This document shows positions 11,791 to 25,800 of a stretch of 64,000 nt of DNA, one piece after another; positions within the stretch are counted from its first letter, which is position 1, and each line of letters begins with the position of its first letter. The position numbers and the translations under genes are program-made. Source of the stretch: Acanthaster planci (lineage: Eukaryota > Echinodermata > Asteroidea > Valvatida > Acanthasteridae). The stretch covers positions 2,436,074-2,500,073 of the forward strand of contig NW_019091370.1 of NCBI RefSeq assembly GCF_001949145.1. Reading direction: 5' to 3'. The notes below the pieces were generated by a model. It was not told the origin of the DNA, searched no databases, and worked only from the letters and a program-made list of their open reading frames with translations.

Positions 11791-14700
11791 GTGTGTTCAG
11801 AGTGATTTTTTAGTTATCCGTTATCATAACAACGGTGCATACCCCCCAAATATTAGTCTTCAAATACTTGTCTGCGAATTCATGCCATTGTGGTTTGAGT
11901 CATCCATCTTCCATAATTTCATCGAATTAATTCATTCGAATGCTTATGACAAAATACCATTTTATTAGCGACCTTTGACAAAATTGAAGCGGATTAAAAT
12001 CCAGCACTTAAGCTGCATTCGATGCCCCTGGAGTTGAGTTGATAGGCGCTTTTAGAAAGCTACTTCAATGAAGGGACAAACCGAAATCTCTGGTCAGGTT
12101 GTCTCTTTCCAGGTCCACCAGGGTATCAGTTAACTCGGGGTCGCCGAAAAAATGTTATTTCCCGCCAAAAAGCGACACGGATAAAATGTTTCGACATTGG
12201 TAACTCCGTCCACCCTGAAAAATCCTCACAAATTTGGTGCACTGACCAAGTATCTCTAAAGGTTGAGCAATTTTACCACTCTTCAGCAAAGTTACCACTA
12301 ATTTTAAAGTAAAGCGTGTATTGTTAAGAAGTTCACAGATCCAGAGTCAGTCTCAGTTTTGCTGAAGTGTAAGTTACTGATGCAGTTTGCAAACAACTAC
12401 TCAACAGTTTCAGAAGATGCACAAAGCATTATGCCTTTGTCAATGAAAAGAGCGATCGGCTTGCTTTGGTAAGTGTTGGCCTTTATCACGTCAGTTTGTG
12501 TTGTTAGTCTTGTGGCTGTGCTTTTCACTCATCCTTGGATTACATCCCTACGTTAAGAGGCCCTGCCGTTGGACGGAAAAACTGTCAAGCCGAAAGGCAG
12601 GTGAGGGCCACGCCATAAACACTGCGAAAGCACCGGTCATCCATCACAGCTATCAGGACGGTGGTTCTACCGCTATATGATGGCTTTCAACTGTTCAGGT
12701 TGATATATCATGTTGCGTGTCTACACACACCCTCTCCACGCCGCCCAAAGACCACACTCTACCGCGGCAGTGAACTTGTATCAAGTGGACACAGGCGCCA
12801 CCATAACAAGCTTGTGTGTACACCACAAACCAACAAACTGCCTGGTTAATAAAGAAGACTGGAACGGGGAAAAACATAACAACCTGTGTCCTGGCTGGCT
12901 TTTGTTGTAGGACAGGTTTTGGCGCTCCTGTTAGCTACAGGGAAATGTGAGTGACAATTCTTTTTTTCTGTATCTCCTTGCGTGTTTGCACCAGGCCGGA
13001 GAACAACCTACACGTTACCATTGTGCTGCGGATCGTTGGTACACATCGTTGATGGTACTTCGGCTTAAAGCGGCCCGACCGTCTCTCTTGGCGGCATTGC
13101 CCTGGCGCTATATCCATTTTTTTTACAAGATTGGGGGAGATTAGGATATTGGCTGGTTAAAGCCAGCCAAAAAATGCTTCTTGGAAAAATATCCACATCA
13201 GAGCTAAAAATACACACCATTTTAAAAACGTTTCTTTACATCCCAATTTTTGTCGATCCACGGTGTACAGGATTAGGCCTACAGACACTTTCAAGCGTCT
13301 ACTGAGGAAATATTACGAGAATTTTGACTACTCCTGAGATGATTTTTCACATACATCAACCGACCTGTGGTTGTGAAATGACAAGTGTTTCTTGACGAGA
13401 TACTACATCTCAAAAAGCCAACGCGCTTTAAACTTGTAAATGAATGATACAAGAATGATAACTCTGTGAATATGTCATTATTTTCCATTGCTATGTTGCT
13501 TAGAAATGGAGAAAAAAAAAAGATATTTTGTCCACAAAAGTGGCTGGTAAAATTCAAACTGCACATAAAATCCTTATGGTGATGAGGCGGCCAGACGAGT
13601 TTCAACGCTGCCGCGTCAATTGGGGTGGTCTCGGCCCCGCAACGGCGGGGTCGTGTTGCACTCTAACTGATAAGCTCTCTTTATCTCGGATGAAAAAAAA
13701 ATGGAGGTTAAAAAAAAAAACCAAGGCAGACGAGGATCGATTTCGTGTCGCCCAGGATAGATATCTGACAGCTTCCTCTACAAGTGGACGCAATTTTTTT
13801 TGTCGAACCCTATCTCTATTTTTTTGTCGTAGTGGGAGGAGAGAAAAACAAGCAATTCACAACTCCTGTTGAATGTGGCGCTTATTCAGAGTGACCCCAC
13901 GATAAGGTAGCTGGGAAACGCCAACAAACGCCGGGCGGAGATGAAGGAGGCTGATCAGCTATTGTGTATCCCCTGTAGGTGTTATTTGGGGGGCTTGATG
14001 ATGCTTCCATATCCACACGGCATTCAACTTTGCGCTGTGAAACTTGCGGAAAATAACCGAAAGACAAGTGGAAGAGAACAAAAGGTTTTCGGACAGCCTG
14101 ACCTCTTGTAGACGCACCACAGCGATTGAGCGACATCGTTTAACTTTTAACTCCAAGGCATAAATATCAGTTATAACTGTTTTGCAAATGATCAGAAAAT
14201 AACGGCCAGAATTTTTTTCACATCATACATGATAGTTTTTTTTTCTCTCTCTAATTGCTATATCCGCTCCGGGTTCCCACGGAGCACCGAAAACCGTCAA
14301 TCATCCCGATAACCGGTGATTGTCGTGTTTGCTTTTCGTATCTCGCCCTGCCATGCATCATGCCGTAAAGCCGTTCTTATTATGCCATCCATCAAAATGC
14401 ACTGTAGTGTTCTCAGCTTGTGTGGGGGGGGGGGCAGGGGAAGTGAAGGGGGGAGTGTCAGGCTCTCGTCCGGGGTTGAAAAATGGGAAATTGATGGAGA
14501 GATGAAGAGGTAGGGTTCAGGCCTTTTACATGTCAATATTAGGTAACGAGCTTTTGGTGTAGTTGAACTGCTTCTTATTGACTTTAAGACATGGGGGATA
14601 TACAGGTACATAACTGCATTGAAACGATTTGCGCCAGGGCTATACGGGAAGAGTGGAAACCACATCTGGGCTTCTACGGATATTCCAACTTGTGAGTGGT

Positions 14701-17205
14701 AGAAACCGTATAAAGCAATGGTTTCTTGAAAACAAAATGGGGAATATACAGCTTCGAAAGTCCGATCAGGGTGGTGGGGAAGAAATGGGCGTCGTTGGTC
14801 AAGTCAAGCAATTCAGTGGCTACCTCTCAAACATTTTAAGGATTCAAGTCTGGGAACATGATGCCGATTTTGCACCAATATGGTTCAGAAATTCGGGCTG
14901 TCACGGATACTTTGGAACCTGATGCCACCCATAAACCATTTAGATACCCGCCAGTGAGTTCGGCGGAAGCCATCTTTGCACTTGCGCGTTGTTTTCACTT
15001 GCTGTGTTGCACATTCGCACATTCCTTGTGTTCGTTACTTCAAAATTTAAGGGAGACACTTTCCAAGTTTAGTTAAACGTGGGACACTGAAAAAACTTTG
15101 TTAAAGACTCCTAAGAAAGAAACTGTTAGGCAACTACTTTGTCATTCCGTGGCACCTTTGTTGACACTTAAATTCTTGTCAACATTTGGTACCGTTACAA
15201 GTCTGCAGATCAAGTAACGGGATCAGACATCAGCAGAGGACACAAATAGAAACTCTACCAGAATTACATGTTTAATGCATTCGTCGAGGAAAGTTGAATG
15301 CTGCGTATCTCTGAAAAATGCTGGTCTGTATTTAAGAAACTTAGATACTGGTAAGTGGATAGCCTCTTATAACGTGCAACCAGTTAATGAGTGAAATAGT
15401 TGGGTTTCCGGTTGGAATTTTCACAGTTTCTTTCAGTTTCAGCGATAAGAAGTTCTCTGTCCCTTAAATTGCCAAGAAGTCTTGACACCATGCGTGCCAA
15501 AAGTTTAGCACCTAATTTATACATTTTAAAGATGTGCAAACTAGCGTTGAAATCAGAACACCTTTTTCAACACACACGCACGCCCACGAAAAAGTTCAAA
15601 TCATTGAAAGAGTTAGCGCTGGAAAGAAATAGCTAAAAAAGATTAGCGCAAAATGTACGTTTCGTGTTAGTCCTGTTCACCGCATTCCAAGACAGGTTTC
15701 TTTTTGAGGAGTTTCGTTGTAGGTTTGACCGAACAGGTGTTCACACGCTGATGGGCTCATTCATTCTGTGCATGAACTTTTATCTTTGTTCATTTGCAGC
15801 AATTAACAAACAGCTTGATATGCCAGCTGAGCTCCGGGTCAGCCGTTTTGCCTGTTTAGGATCACGGCGAGCTCGCAATAAATCACACTTTCCATTCGTT
15901 GTCAACAGCCGGAAGATGTGGTTATTTTTCTCCTTAATCCCTAACCTACCAGGGGTGGTAACACGGTCCTAACAGACAAGGATTTGCTCGATGCAATAGA
16001 ATTATTCGGATCAATAGGAAATGACATTGCTGCACGCAATGTGGTTTAGTGTCATTAATCAATTAAAATCCGGTTGTAAATGAACAAGGCAAAATTGCTT
16101 CCCAAACCCCTGCAAACGACCAGACCCATGGAAGGGGGTCACTCGTCGTTTTGTTCAACGGCATAACTCGGGAAAAGCTCCATGAAATCCAAGGCCATAA
16201 AAATCAACACAATAACGTCGTAAAAAATGTCACATCGCCACCTGTCTACGCATCAGCGTTCTAAGTCGCTCGACATCGTTGAAATGGAACCATATATTGA
16301 AAAGACTTAAAAAGTTGTACAGAAAATAAATGATGGGGTTTCTGTCGGTTCAAGAAAGTACACTCGGTTGACGTCCTCTACAGTTTCTGTACTGAACTTA
16401 AAAACACTCTGGAAATTCCAAAAATATGTATCCGATTATAATGATGACCCATTGGCCCCGGAGCAACATCCTTTCGACAAAATAAGGCTAAATTACTTTG
16501 GAAACTTTCCCCCCGTACATGCCCATGTTCTAGAAAAGGTTTTCCCATAAAGGTACTACATGTAACTGGTGCTCATATACCGCTACCACATCCTGGGAAA
16601 AAACCCTTTCACCTTTATACTTCATCTGAAGATAATTTGACCGAATTTCGAGCAACAAATTTCAAAGCGTACATGTACTCAGTGACTGACGGAAGAGTAA
16701 ATATCCACACCTCAAGATTCCAATACACACCACTTGTCATTTCATCGTGTGTACAATTGTTTGAGTTATGCTGTATACATGTATCGTAAAGTGCATTACA
16801 ATTAATAATTAGTTCGTACTTGCGACATGTAAGTCCTTGTATAGCTACCGGTACACTTTCAAGATCTGGTCCACCGAATTGGTGTCATTAAGGTGGGTTC
16901 AGGCAACAGGTTTAATTTAGTCGACACATAACTGTCACCCTTTTCAAACTATCATCCAATTGAAGGATTTTAATGAGGAATAATGCTTCAGAAGTAAGGA
17001 ACCCTTCAATTTTATTACCATTGTTAGCACAATCATTGTTACTATCATTAATCCATTCAGTCAGGTTATGTGCCAGTTTCAAGGTTATCTCTGCGGATGC
17101 ACTGTTTCCGCTGAAAAGACATGAAAAATCTTGCTATTACTCTGTCTATTAAGAACAGCAGCTACAAAATAATTGACAGGGAAACTAGCACAATTTCACA
17201 GCAAT
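11791..17205. other. Unique AT-rich sequence
   Basis: No gene was recognised in 5.4 kb. A short perfect hairpin, TTGGCTGG (13149-13156) and CCAGCCAA (13163-13170), is present, as is a ten-G run near 14426. A GC-richer patch at 13600-13660 is too short to interpret. Confidence 0.45.
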
Positions 17206-17678
17206 AAGCTGGTATTTATATATATAACGGTTTTGCCCGTACCCAACGTATGTTAATAAGCACTGTATGCTCAGTGCTGTCCGAGAGCTTGNNNNNNNNN
17301 NNNNNNNNNNNNNNNNNNNNNNNNNNNNNNNNNNNNNNNNNNNNNNNNNNNNNNNNNNNNNNNNNNNNNNNNNNNNNNNNNNNNNNNNNNNNNNNNNNNN
17401 NNNNNNNNNNNNNNNNNNNNNNNNNNNNNNNNNNNNNNNNNNNNNNNNNNNNNNNNNNNNNNNNNNNNNNNNNNNNNNNNNNNNNNNNNNNNNNNNNNNN
17501 NNNNNNNNNNNNNNNNNNNNNNNNNNNNNNNNNNNNNNNNNNNNNNNGCTAGCGCAAGCTCTCGGACAGCACTGAGCATACAGTGCTTATTAACATACGT
17601 TGGGTACGGGCAAAACCGTTATATATATATAATTAACATCTTCCAAACGCAAAAATACATCTTGAAAGCTGGTATTTA
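17206..17678. repeat. Long inverted repeat flanking an assembly gap, with 13-bp outer direct repeats
   Basis: The left arm (17216-17291) and right arm (17555-17632) are reverse complements over 76-78 bp, differing by one AT unit. The gap of 256 N (17292-17547) lies between them. AAGCTGGTATTTA occurs at 17206-17218 and again at 17666-17678 in the same orientation. This may be a long-TIR transposable element with target duplication whose hairpin blocked assembly, or an assembly artefact. Confidence 0.8.
17292..17547. other. Assembly gap (256 N)
   Basis: A run of N whose true length is unknown. It sits exactly at the centre of the inverted repeat. Confidence 0.99.
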
Positions 17679-20330
17679 TTTGACAGAAGAACTGTACTTG
17701 TAGAAAACTTTAGCCTACAAGTACGATGGCCCCTTCATGCCAAAATGTACGTGCAATTCCCAGACATGAAGCCATGTGAGCGACCTTAATTTTTCCCCAT
17801 AAATCTCTACAATCTCTGTTTGTAAACATTGTAAAGTTGTGTGAACGGAATGTTTGCAAATTTGATATCACGTTGGGTATTTCCACAAGATACGCACATG
17901 CACACATGTACAAACTCATGCGGGTCTTGGGTCATTCAAACACATCAAAACACGCGCTCGCGAATCGGAGGTGGCCTCTATCAGCCCAGCCGTACGCTGA
18001 CTCATCCATACCTATATACATGTACATACAAAGTGTGGACATTCCTTTGTTCTCCTGTGGTTGAGAAAACTTGAGGAAAATGATCCTTCTTCTCCCACAA
18101 GGATAACTCCTTCGAGCTGGATTTTTGATGATGATTTCAAGGACTGTTCCACTTTATTTGGCCACGGATAACCTTGACCCCAAAATGCCTCTGAAACTGT
18201 TTTCCCGAGAGGGAAAACATTATGTGCACGTGTGCGGGTCCACACAACGCCACCAAACCCTACATTACGTGGGCTTCTTTGTGCAGATGTCCACACTATG
18301 TATTACCACTGTCTGTGCGTTATTAACGTGATTAAGTTAAAAGAAATAGGTCTTGGGAGCCATTCAAGCGCTGTGGTGTACGTGGTGAACAGGGCGCTGC
18401 GGTGTAATGGTTCCTTCCCTCACATTTCACCCCTGTGACCCGCGAGATATACTCATCAAGGGTTTTCCTAACTCCCATCTCTAAGACTTCTGAGTTTTCG
18501 AGCTTACAGTGCTGAGAGGAATGGTCCAAGTGGAATCGTTGTTTTGGGTGCATAAAATAAAATAAAATAACATTAACTGATTACTTTTAATTCATCGCTA
18601 ACTTTGGGAATGTCACACATTTTTGTCGGTACATGTTTTCATAACATCGACGCTATTTTCCGTAATGTACCTATCACTACAGCGGTGAACTTGTATACAA
18701 CTGTACAGATGTAATGAATGCAATGGCTGATAATCGCAGATGACGCTGTACGCCACGTGACATCTCCCGGTACGTGTGACGAAAGACCCGTGAACACTTT
18801 CCAAATCAAAACCGAGAAGCTGAATTTTGAGGGTCAAAAGTACGAGTCTCTACAAAAACAACATTCACAGCAGAAACATCAAAGTGAGTCCAGTATGAGT
18901 GGAAGAGAGTTCTTGTGATAGTTGGCAGTAGGAATGAAAAAACAGAGTTGAAAAAAACCTGACAGTTCACTGACGGTGTGAAAATACCATACGCTGGCAA
19001 AATTAAGCGACAGAAGTAATGTTATCTTCAACGTGTCATTCATAAAACTGATACGACGAATACACTAGTTCTTCTGACTGCTTACAGAAACTAAAACCAC
19101 GATTTGGTGACAAGAGCAAGGCGTTTACATTGTAGCCCACTCTGTTCTACCACACACATATGTGAAAATTAAAAAAGGGCCTATCTTTTGTGCTTTAACC
19201 TGTCAAATCAATGGCGAAAAATGAACTTATCTGTATGACCATAAATGCACATCGCTGGGCGTTTTTTATCAATCGTACTGAGCGATTGCACGCGTAATTA
19301 TGAGGCTGTTTTGTCCAAAGCGTGTGTTCCAACCGCCTGACTGATAAAAATGGCAGACTGTTACGACAAAGGAAGCTTTCCGGTAAAAATACGTATCTGA
19401 TTTAATTCACTGTAAAATATAATAACCTCACCGCCACGTGTTATCAATTTTTTGCTATTTTTGTACACCGTAGGGCAGGGAAAAAACACCGAAGTATTCA
19501 CCTGTTGTAGAAAATAGACAAGGGTTTTTTTTATCTTGAAGCAGTGGGTAAAGACACTTAATTCGGTATTATTGGGTGGGTATGTGGCCTTGCCATTATT
19601 TTTTTGCGGGGGGGGGGTTCGGGGGGTCACATCCAACCTCAAAAAAGTAAACAGTTAACAACGACAATAATTTTGAGGCTTGTTTTCGAGCAAAGTAGTG
19701 ATTTTGTTTGAATATTATCTCCATTTTCGCTTTTACCTCATTTTTTCCCCATTTCATTTTCATTTTTTGGGTGGGGGGCGGGGATATAGACCCCTTGCCC
19801 CCCGTGACGCCCACGTAAGAGGGTTCACAAGTAGGACGAACCGGGAATTCACAAAGCCTTATTGTCTCGAATGCAACCAGTGTATTGAAAAAAGAGAGAA
19901 ATTTCGACAAACACAAAAAAGCACGCACTCACAAGCAGGAAGACCAAGACCAAGATAGTTACTTAGTTTATAAAAGTGAAAACCAGAGTTACATCCCTGT
20001 GAAACGCATTAGTACGCGTCAGGGTTCGCCTATGTATGGACTTTCAAGGCCAACCTACTGCAATAGTCTCTGAAATAAACTTTGCAGTAATTGTAACTTC
20101 CGTTTCACTGGAAGTGATCATCAAAATAATCACTTATGCGTCAAACAAAATATTTGCAGTACAAATATTATTATACTATAGGCAGTTTTTGTAAAGAGAC
20201 GTTTTCGAGACTTTCAAATACCCGTGTTGAAAACCTGCTTTTCAATTTAGGGAGTTCCCATCACGGTATGAACAGTTAAGTCAGTTATGTGAACGTTTAT
20301 AGATGAATATTGCTTTTTGAACGACTGTTA
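17679..20330. other. Unique sequence with one possible retroposon tail
   Basis: A GC-rich stretch (18365-18550) ends in AAAATAAAATAAAATAACA (18554-18572), which looks like a short (AAAAT)n retroposon tail. No tRNA A/B boxes are visible, so it is not called an element. G runs lie at 19607-19616 and in the GGTGGGGGGCGGGG word near 19770. Confidence 0.3.
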
Positions 20331-20560
20331 TGTATTTAAATCAAGGAAAATGAGGGAAGGGAGAATTGCTACCATTCAATTCACTTAAATCTTGATGCTG
20401 CAGCAGCATGAATACTACAGCTCCCGTCTTCAATGCCATCACTCTCTCGCTCATGAATGTGGAAATCTGCATTAATGCCAGAAAGCCCCCGGACGCAAAG
20501 TGTGCGCGACGCGGGGAATAAACCCGGGAAAGTCCTTCATTCATGCAATAAACCTAGGAT
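20331..20560. other. Small GC-rich island with octamer/homeodomain words
   Basis: This includes ATGAATGTGG, ATCTGCATTAATGCC (20465-20479) and a CpG-dense GTGCGCGACGCGGGG. It is a candidate enhancer-type element by composition only. Confidence 0.3.
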
Positions 20561-22299
20561 GTTTTTAAAGACAGACGCACCCATGGTGGCTCATTTCTCA
20601 GTACATTTTGTTTGCACTTTTCTGGCGATTAGTTCTGTTAGTCCCTAAAGAACTTTGGTCATAATTGCAGCATGGACTCTTTGCAAAACGGTACCACTAC
20701 GCAACACTTCCTCTGAACTAGTGCCCCATATTCCGCCAATTTGTTTTTCTGCCCGACACGTGTACTTTCCGCTGAATCGACTGGTGTGTGGGCATTATCG
20801 CCAAAAGAGAAAATATTCTAGCTGAACCTGATTAATTGCAGGAAACAAACTCAATAAAAAGCCGCATACCGATTCAAATCAGTTTATGAAAAGGGGTCGC
20901 TGTGATGGATGGTTTCCGTCTCGAATAGGTAGCCGTCATACGAGTTGTAAACTTGACACAGGCTGTGGGCAAACTTGTCAAAAGAACGAATTCCCATCGA
21001 CTTTATCTCCCAGTTTACCCGAGTCACGCTTAATTGTGGCAATACTGAACTATTCGACGCAATGCAAATGACGTATCGTTGCGGGCGGATTAGTCAGCAC
21101 AATGTATGGATTTCCCGTGGAGTCATTAAACGTTCAACTTGTTTGTGAATAATTTCTGTGAAGTCTCTGAAAGATTGACGACTGTTAGATAACAAGAACG
21201 GGGGGGGTGGCGTATTTGCCACCTGTTTAGTTCACTGATGCCAATTGTTGTGGTTCTTGAGTCGTCTGAAATGCAAAAGTCCCAGTCACGTTTTTCTAAG
21301 GTCGACGAGCCCTTCCCCCCAAAATGACACAACGCTGTGTTTGCAACCTGGCAGGCAAGTGGGGGGGAGAATTGTATACGTGATTCCACGGACTCCGAGG
21401 CCCGAAAACATGAGCCTCACCAGTCTTTATGCATAATTTGATTGATTCAACAAATCCTTTGCTTGATTGATTCAAACAGTGTGGTATATCCAATAGGGGG
21501 AGGGGGCCACTCATTGGAAGCGCCAACAAGAAAAGATATCTGCGCCTTCAAAGGGGATTGTACTGTGGATGGAAAAAAGGCAGTCATTGAAAATAAATAA
21601 CGCCTTACTTAGACACAAAACATTGGCATTGCCGCTGTTCAGTTATCACTCGTTTGACCGACCCCCCCCCATTTTGTACTAGTTAGAATTACATAGCAGT
21701 GAAAGTGACCACAATTTTAATTCCCACCCGGTGAAGATGCTCGTCAGACAGGATGGAATCCCCAGACAAACTGTAAGTTAAACTTGCTTACCCATTAGTC
21801 ATGGAGTGGAATGTATTTGAATAACCCAACTACATGTACAACAAGTACATTTCTTCTGGACACGCGCGGCCATGCATTTGCCAAGCAACCAGAGTTGATC
21901 TAGTGTCGTCCAAGGGGTCAGCGGAGGGCGTGGCGCACATTGTGCACATTTACACACACTGGTACGACGCGAAGCCATGGAAAAATGCATTTTGAGGGCC
22001 ATAATATGTCTGTAGATCGACCTCGCCTGTGACTTATACAGGCACTCAGGATCGTCCTGTGGCCCATGGATTTTTGCCAGACAAATGACACAAGCACACA
22101 AATCACACAAGATACTGCGCTCCGAGGGTTAAAAATGAATAGCGGTTTTCTCGATTTTTCTCAAAGCAGTGATCTAAAAAAAGAAAAGAAACAAGTTTGT
22201 GGAATAATACACAAAGTAAATCGCACCCCCCCCAAAAATCGGCCAATCTTGACAAATTGCAGTACATACAAATTCTATACACTACCTTTAAAAACAAAT
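20561..22299. other. Unique sequence, nothing recognised
   Basis: No exon or repeat was seen. C/G runs occur near 21198, 21361 and 21661. A GTGTGTACATGCAC-type pyrimidine/purine patch near 21930-21960 is low complexity. Confidence 0.4.
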
Positions 22300-22690
22300 T
22301 CAGCCCCCCGTGCCTGCAGCCGACCCACCGTGACCCTAGTAAAACTCCATTTTCATCCTCGCTGTCATCGACCTCGGTTTCACATCGATTCCAAGACTCA
22401 AATTTATTCTCCCTTCCAGGTAAAATTGTACCACGGGGATACAGGATTGCAGGGGACGCCGCGCGTTGCGCTCCCCGTGTGAAAACGAAACAAAACGACC
22501 GCCAGCGGTACAGGTGGCCGTAAAAGACTGTAACCAATCACAAGAAGTGTCCGGGTCTTGTTTCGGATCGTTGGCCAATAAAATATCCCGTTTAAGACCT
22601 GTGAGCCAATCAAGGCACTCTTTACGCGATGTCATTAACCTACCAAGGAGACGACGCGACCCCGATCCGATCCTTCAATCATAACAGGTG
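22300..22690. promoter_or_regulatory. Island with three same-strand CCAAT boxes
   Basis: CCAAT occurs on the plus strand at 22534-22538, 22575-22579 and 22606-22610, spaced 41 and 31 bp, close to whole helical turns. Multiple NF-Y sites near 31-bp spacing are known in promoters and enhancers. The block is CpG-richer than its flanks. No TATA, exon or transcript is visible, so it may be an enhancer. Confidence 0.35.
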
Positions 22691-23749
22691 TTAGTCATCC
22701 AAAGCAACTAGGGGCCCCATTTAAGTACCCAAAACAACCATAATCGAAATGATAGAAACACGTGTAAGTACAAGGGGGCGGTGTCCGTGCGTCACTAAGA
22801 CCACGTAGTACCATTTCAACCACTCCCGCTTTCTGTATGAAATGCATGGATATAATTACCATTTTATTATCTTAGATATACCATCTGAATGTGTTTTGCC
22901 CCAGAGTACTACAAGCAAACTTATTTTGTTGGAGCAACTACCCCCCCCGAACTCTCGTCCCCTTCTCGAAAATTGGTATTTTGGGGGCGTAGGGGGAAGG
23001 AACTGTCGCCATGCCAACCGTGGTATGTTGATATGCGTTACTTTAGTGTAGACATTGACCTTTAACATGGTTCTTGAGAGAGCTGTCAATTTCATGTATA
23101 CAAAATCACTGGCGTTTGGGGAAGGGACTTCCCCTCTGTATGATTCTTACCCCCTTTTTGCCCCCCCCCAAAAAAAGAGCCTGACAATTCCATTGTATAT
23201 TATAATTCATGGAAAAAATATATTTTATCGACGCATGCATGAGGGCGCTGCTTTGATGTTGTTATACAAAGCACTCCTTGTCAGGAGAGCATAAGAACGG
23301 TACAAACATAAATCCTTCCAAATCAGAATGGGTTACATAATATTGTACACAAAATTATTGAATGACATCATATTTTTGCTCATGAATATGGAAAACATCA
23401 TGTAAGCATAAAATGCAAAATGTTAAAATGTATCCCTATTACTGCTACAAAGTAGGTGGAAAGTCTTCGGAACATGTAAATAAAGTTGCGGTTCGTGTTT
23501 TTACGTCATAAAAATCGTATTACATGGTTCCCTTAGAGGCCTTTGACTCAAAAGTGGATATTGCGACTTGCAGCCCTACAGTGTTGCACGAGAAAGCTAT
23601 TCACTCTGCTCCCTCAAGGCCTAGCGGGTTCTCCGGCGAAACAGGTTTAATGACCCAAGGTGATGGACGTTACTCGGACTTTTATGAAGCCGTAGATGGT
23701 GAAAAAAAATTCTTTTAAGCTAAACTGAATGAAATTTCTGAATAAAAAG
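22691..23749. other. Unique AT-rich sequence
   Basis: No gene or repeat was recognised. C runs occur near 22942 and 23163. Confidence 0.4.
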
Positions 23750-24112
23750 TCCTACGTACGACTGATATGTCGTACTTACGACTTGTCAATCGGTTAACTC
23801 GTACGTACGACTGATAGATAATATAGCTCGTACGTACGTACAGCATGTAAGTCGTACATACGAGTTATGATTCATGAGTCGTACATACAAGATATAAGTC
23901 GTACGTTCCAGATATAAGTTGTACGTACGAGTTACGATTTTATTAGTCGTATGTACTAGATAGAAGCCGTATGTACGAGATAGAAGTCGTACGTACCGAG
24001 TTATGACTCCTAAGTTGTACGTACGAGATATACGTAGATACGAGATATAAGTCGTACGTACGAGATAGACGTCGTACGTAAAACATACAAGTCGTACGTA
24101 CGAGTTAGCTCA
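23750..24112. repeat. Degenerate palindromic tandem array, CGTACGTACG core
   Basis: About 17 imperfect copies of a unit of roughly 20-22 bp, of form AAGTCGTACGTACGAGATAT, alternate with GTTATGA- or GATAGA-type spacers. Each core is self-complementary (CTCGTACGTACGAG). The flanks carry no copies. It is a minisatellite; function unknown. Confidence 0.9.
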
Positions 24113-25239
24113 AGGAGAAGAGATAAACAAGTTCACCATGTCCCCAATACAGCTTCGTAGACCTTCGAGTGAGACTGGAAGCACTGCTCAGATAACTAAT
24201 ATAACAAAGAGTGAATATCAATGCCCAGAACGTCTCTGAATTGGAGGTGAATCAACCTTTCTTTTTCGACCTTAAGGCTGTGAAATACAGAGTGTGTTTT
24301 ATCAGGCTATTATTAATCATACCTCATAGGATGGATTTCTTTATCAAAGGACTATATATGAATAATCACCGTGCACTTCACCCTCTGGGCTGATAAGCTA
24401 TAAAAATAAAGGAAAGATAAGGATTATAAAGGTACGTAGTAAATGTCCAACTTAAGCAGATCGACAGCTATTTTGAGGGGTGGTGACAGGAATAATTAAT
24501 GAAAAAAGTTCATCTTGCTTTTTGAATGGTCGGAAATATCCCCACAACTGAAGGTCAACAGGAAGATTTGTTTATATCTCCACATCTTTTCATGGTCATT
24601 AACTATACGGCAATAATTTCAATCGACCAGTGCTTTACCGCAGAGCTCCGTTGACAATGGTTCACACGGATCTAAACATTTAAACCTTCAGACACGACAG
24701 CTGAGCTAGCTTCCAACAAAGCTCTGTTCTAAAATGAAATCCACCTTCACATGCTGACATTAAAAGTGACATGAGCAAAAGCGACGATGTCTGTTCACTT
24801 GTGGAAGTATAGGGATTCAGAAGCGGACAGAAAAAAAGTTAACAGGTGTAATAAACCGTATTTGCGGGATACCTAATTTCAGTCGTATTCCTGAACATAT
24901 TATATACATTTGAAACCCTTAGTGAGTTGGTACCAGGTGATTATGAGGGGTCTGAATGAAATGGTAGAATAGAGTCTGGTCATTTAAATTTAACGTTTTC
25001 AAATGAATACACTACGTTGGGGGATCTGACTGAAATTTGGTCCCCCGCGAATACGGTCTATTTTCAGAAGTTTTGCGAATGGGATACAAAATAGAGTACA
25101 AACAAAATGTACAATACCCAAAGGTAGAAAAAATGTACCGGAAATGCATCTGAACATAGCCTAGGTGTAATTACCTCGTTTCTTGTCAGGGCGGTGTTAA
25201 CCCTCTTTAGGACAATGAACTTCTAACTGTCGCCTCCTC
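24113..25239. other. AT-rich unique sequence
   Basis: No gene, RNA or repeat was seen in this 1.1 kb stretch between the tandem array and the next GC-rich island. Confidence 0.4.
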
Positions 25240-25800
25240 TTGCAAGCGTGCATGTACATATCCAAAGATCCACTGGTTTCGAATTCGCGCATTCCGTCGG
25301 ACGTTCACCCCCGACAGGTTTTTCCCCTGTAGGCGCAAGAACTTCTTGGAGGAAAATCATATCAAGTAATAAAACGATTTGGTCAAATTGTCACAACATA
25401 CACTTGGCTGGGCCGGGCTGCGTCGCGCGCCACCCACCGCGTTGACACCAAATACGTGGGGATAATTTTGTTTTCTTTTGATTATGATATGGATGTATAA
25501 CATCGCGGCGCTCCGGTGACCGAGCGTGTCTGTTCGTTGGGGGATGTTTCTCGTCAAGGCGCGCCTCGCTGGAACACCCCCTTCGCTCGCAAGGCTCTCA
25601 ATCGCTCGCTACGCCCCTTGGCGACTGCAGAGCACCTGTCTCGCTCCCCCTAAACTATACCCTAATTGCTTACAGGTCTTCCCCGTGTTTTTGGAGTGCG
25701 TTACCCCCCGACAGTGGCCCGCAGGCTCCAGGGTGACAAGCGGATATCGTCCGGTGGTTTATCCTCCCTGATGCAGCGAGGAAGTAAACGACTGCATTAC
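25240..25800. other. GC-rich island
   Basis: CpG-dense words such as TGCGTCGCGCGCCAC (25420-25434) and AAGGCGCGCCTCGC (25557-25570) stand out from AT-rich flanks. Open frames overlap on both strands without homology. It is a candidate non-coding element. Confidence 0.3.

Noticed and set aside
18365-18572. Possible SINE with (AAAAT)n tail
   Set aside because: The tail looks right, but no A/B boxes or other retroposon body could be found.
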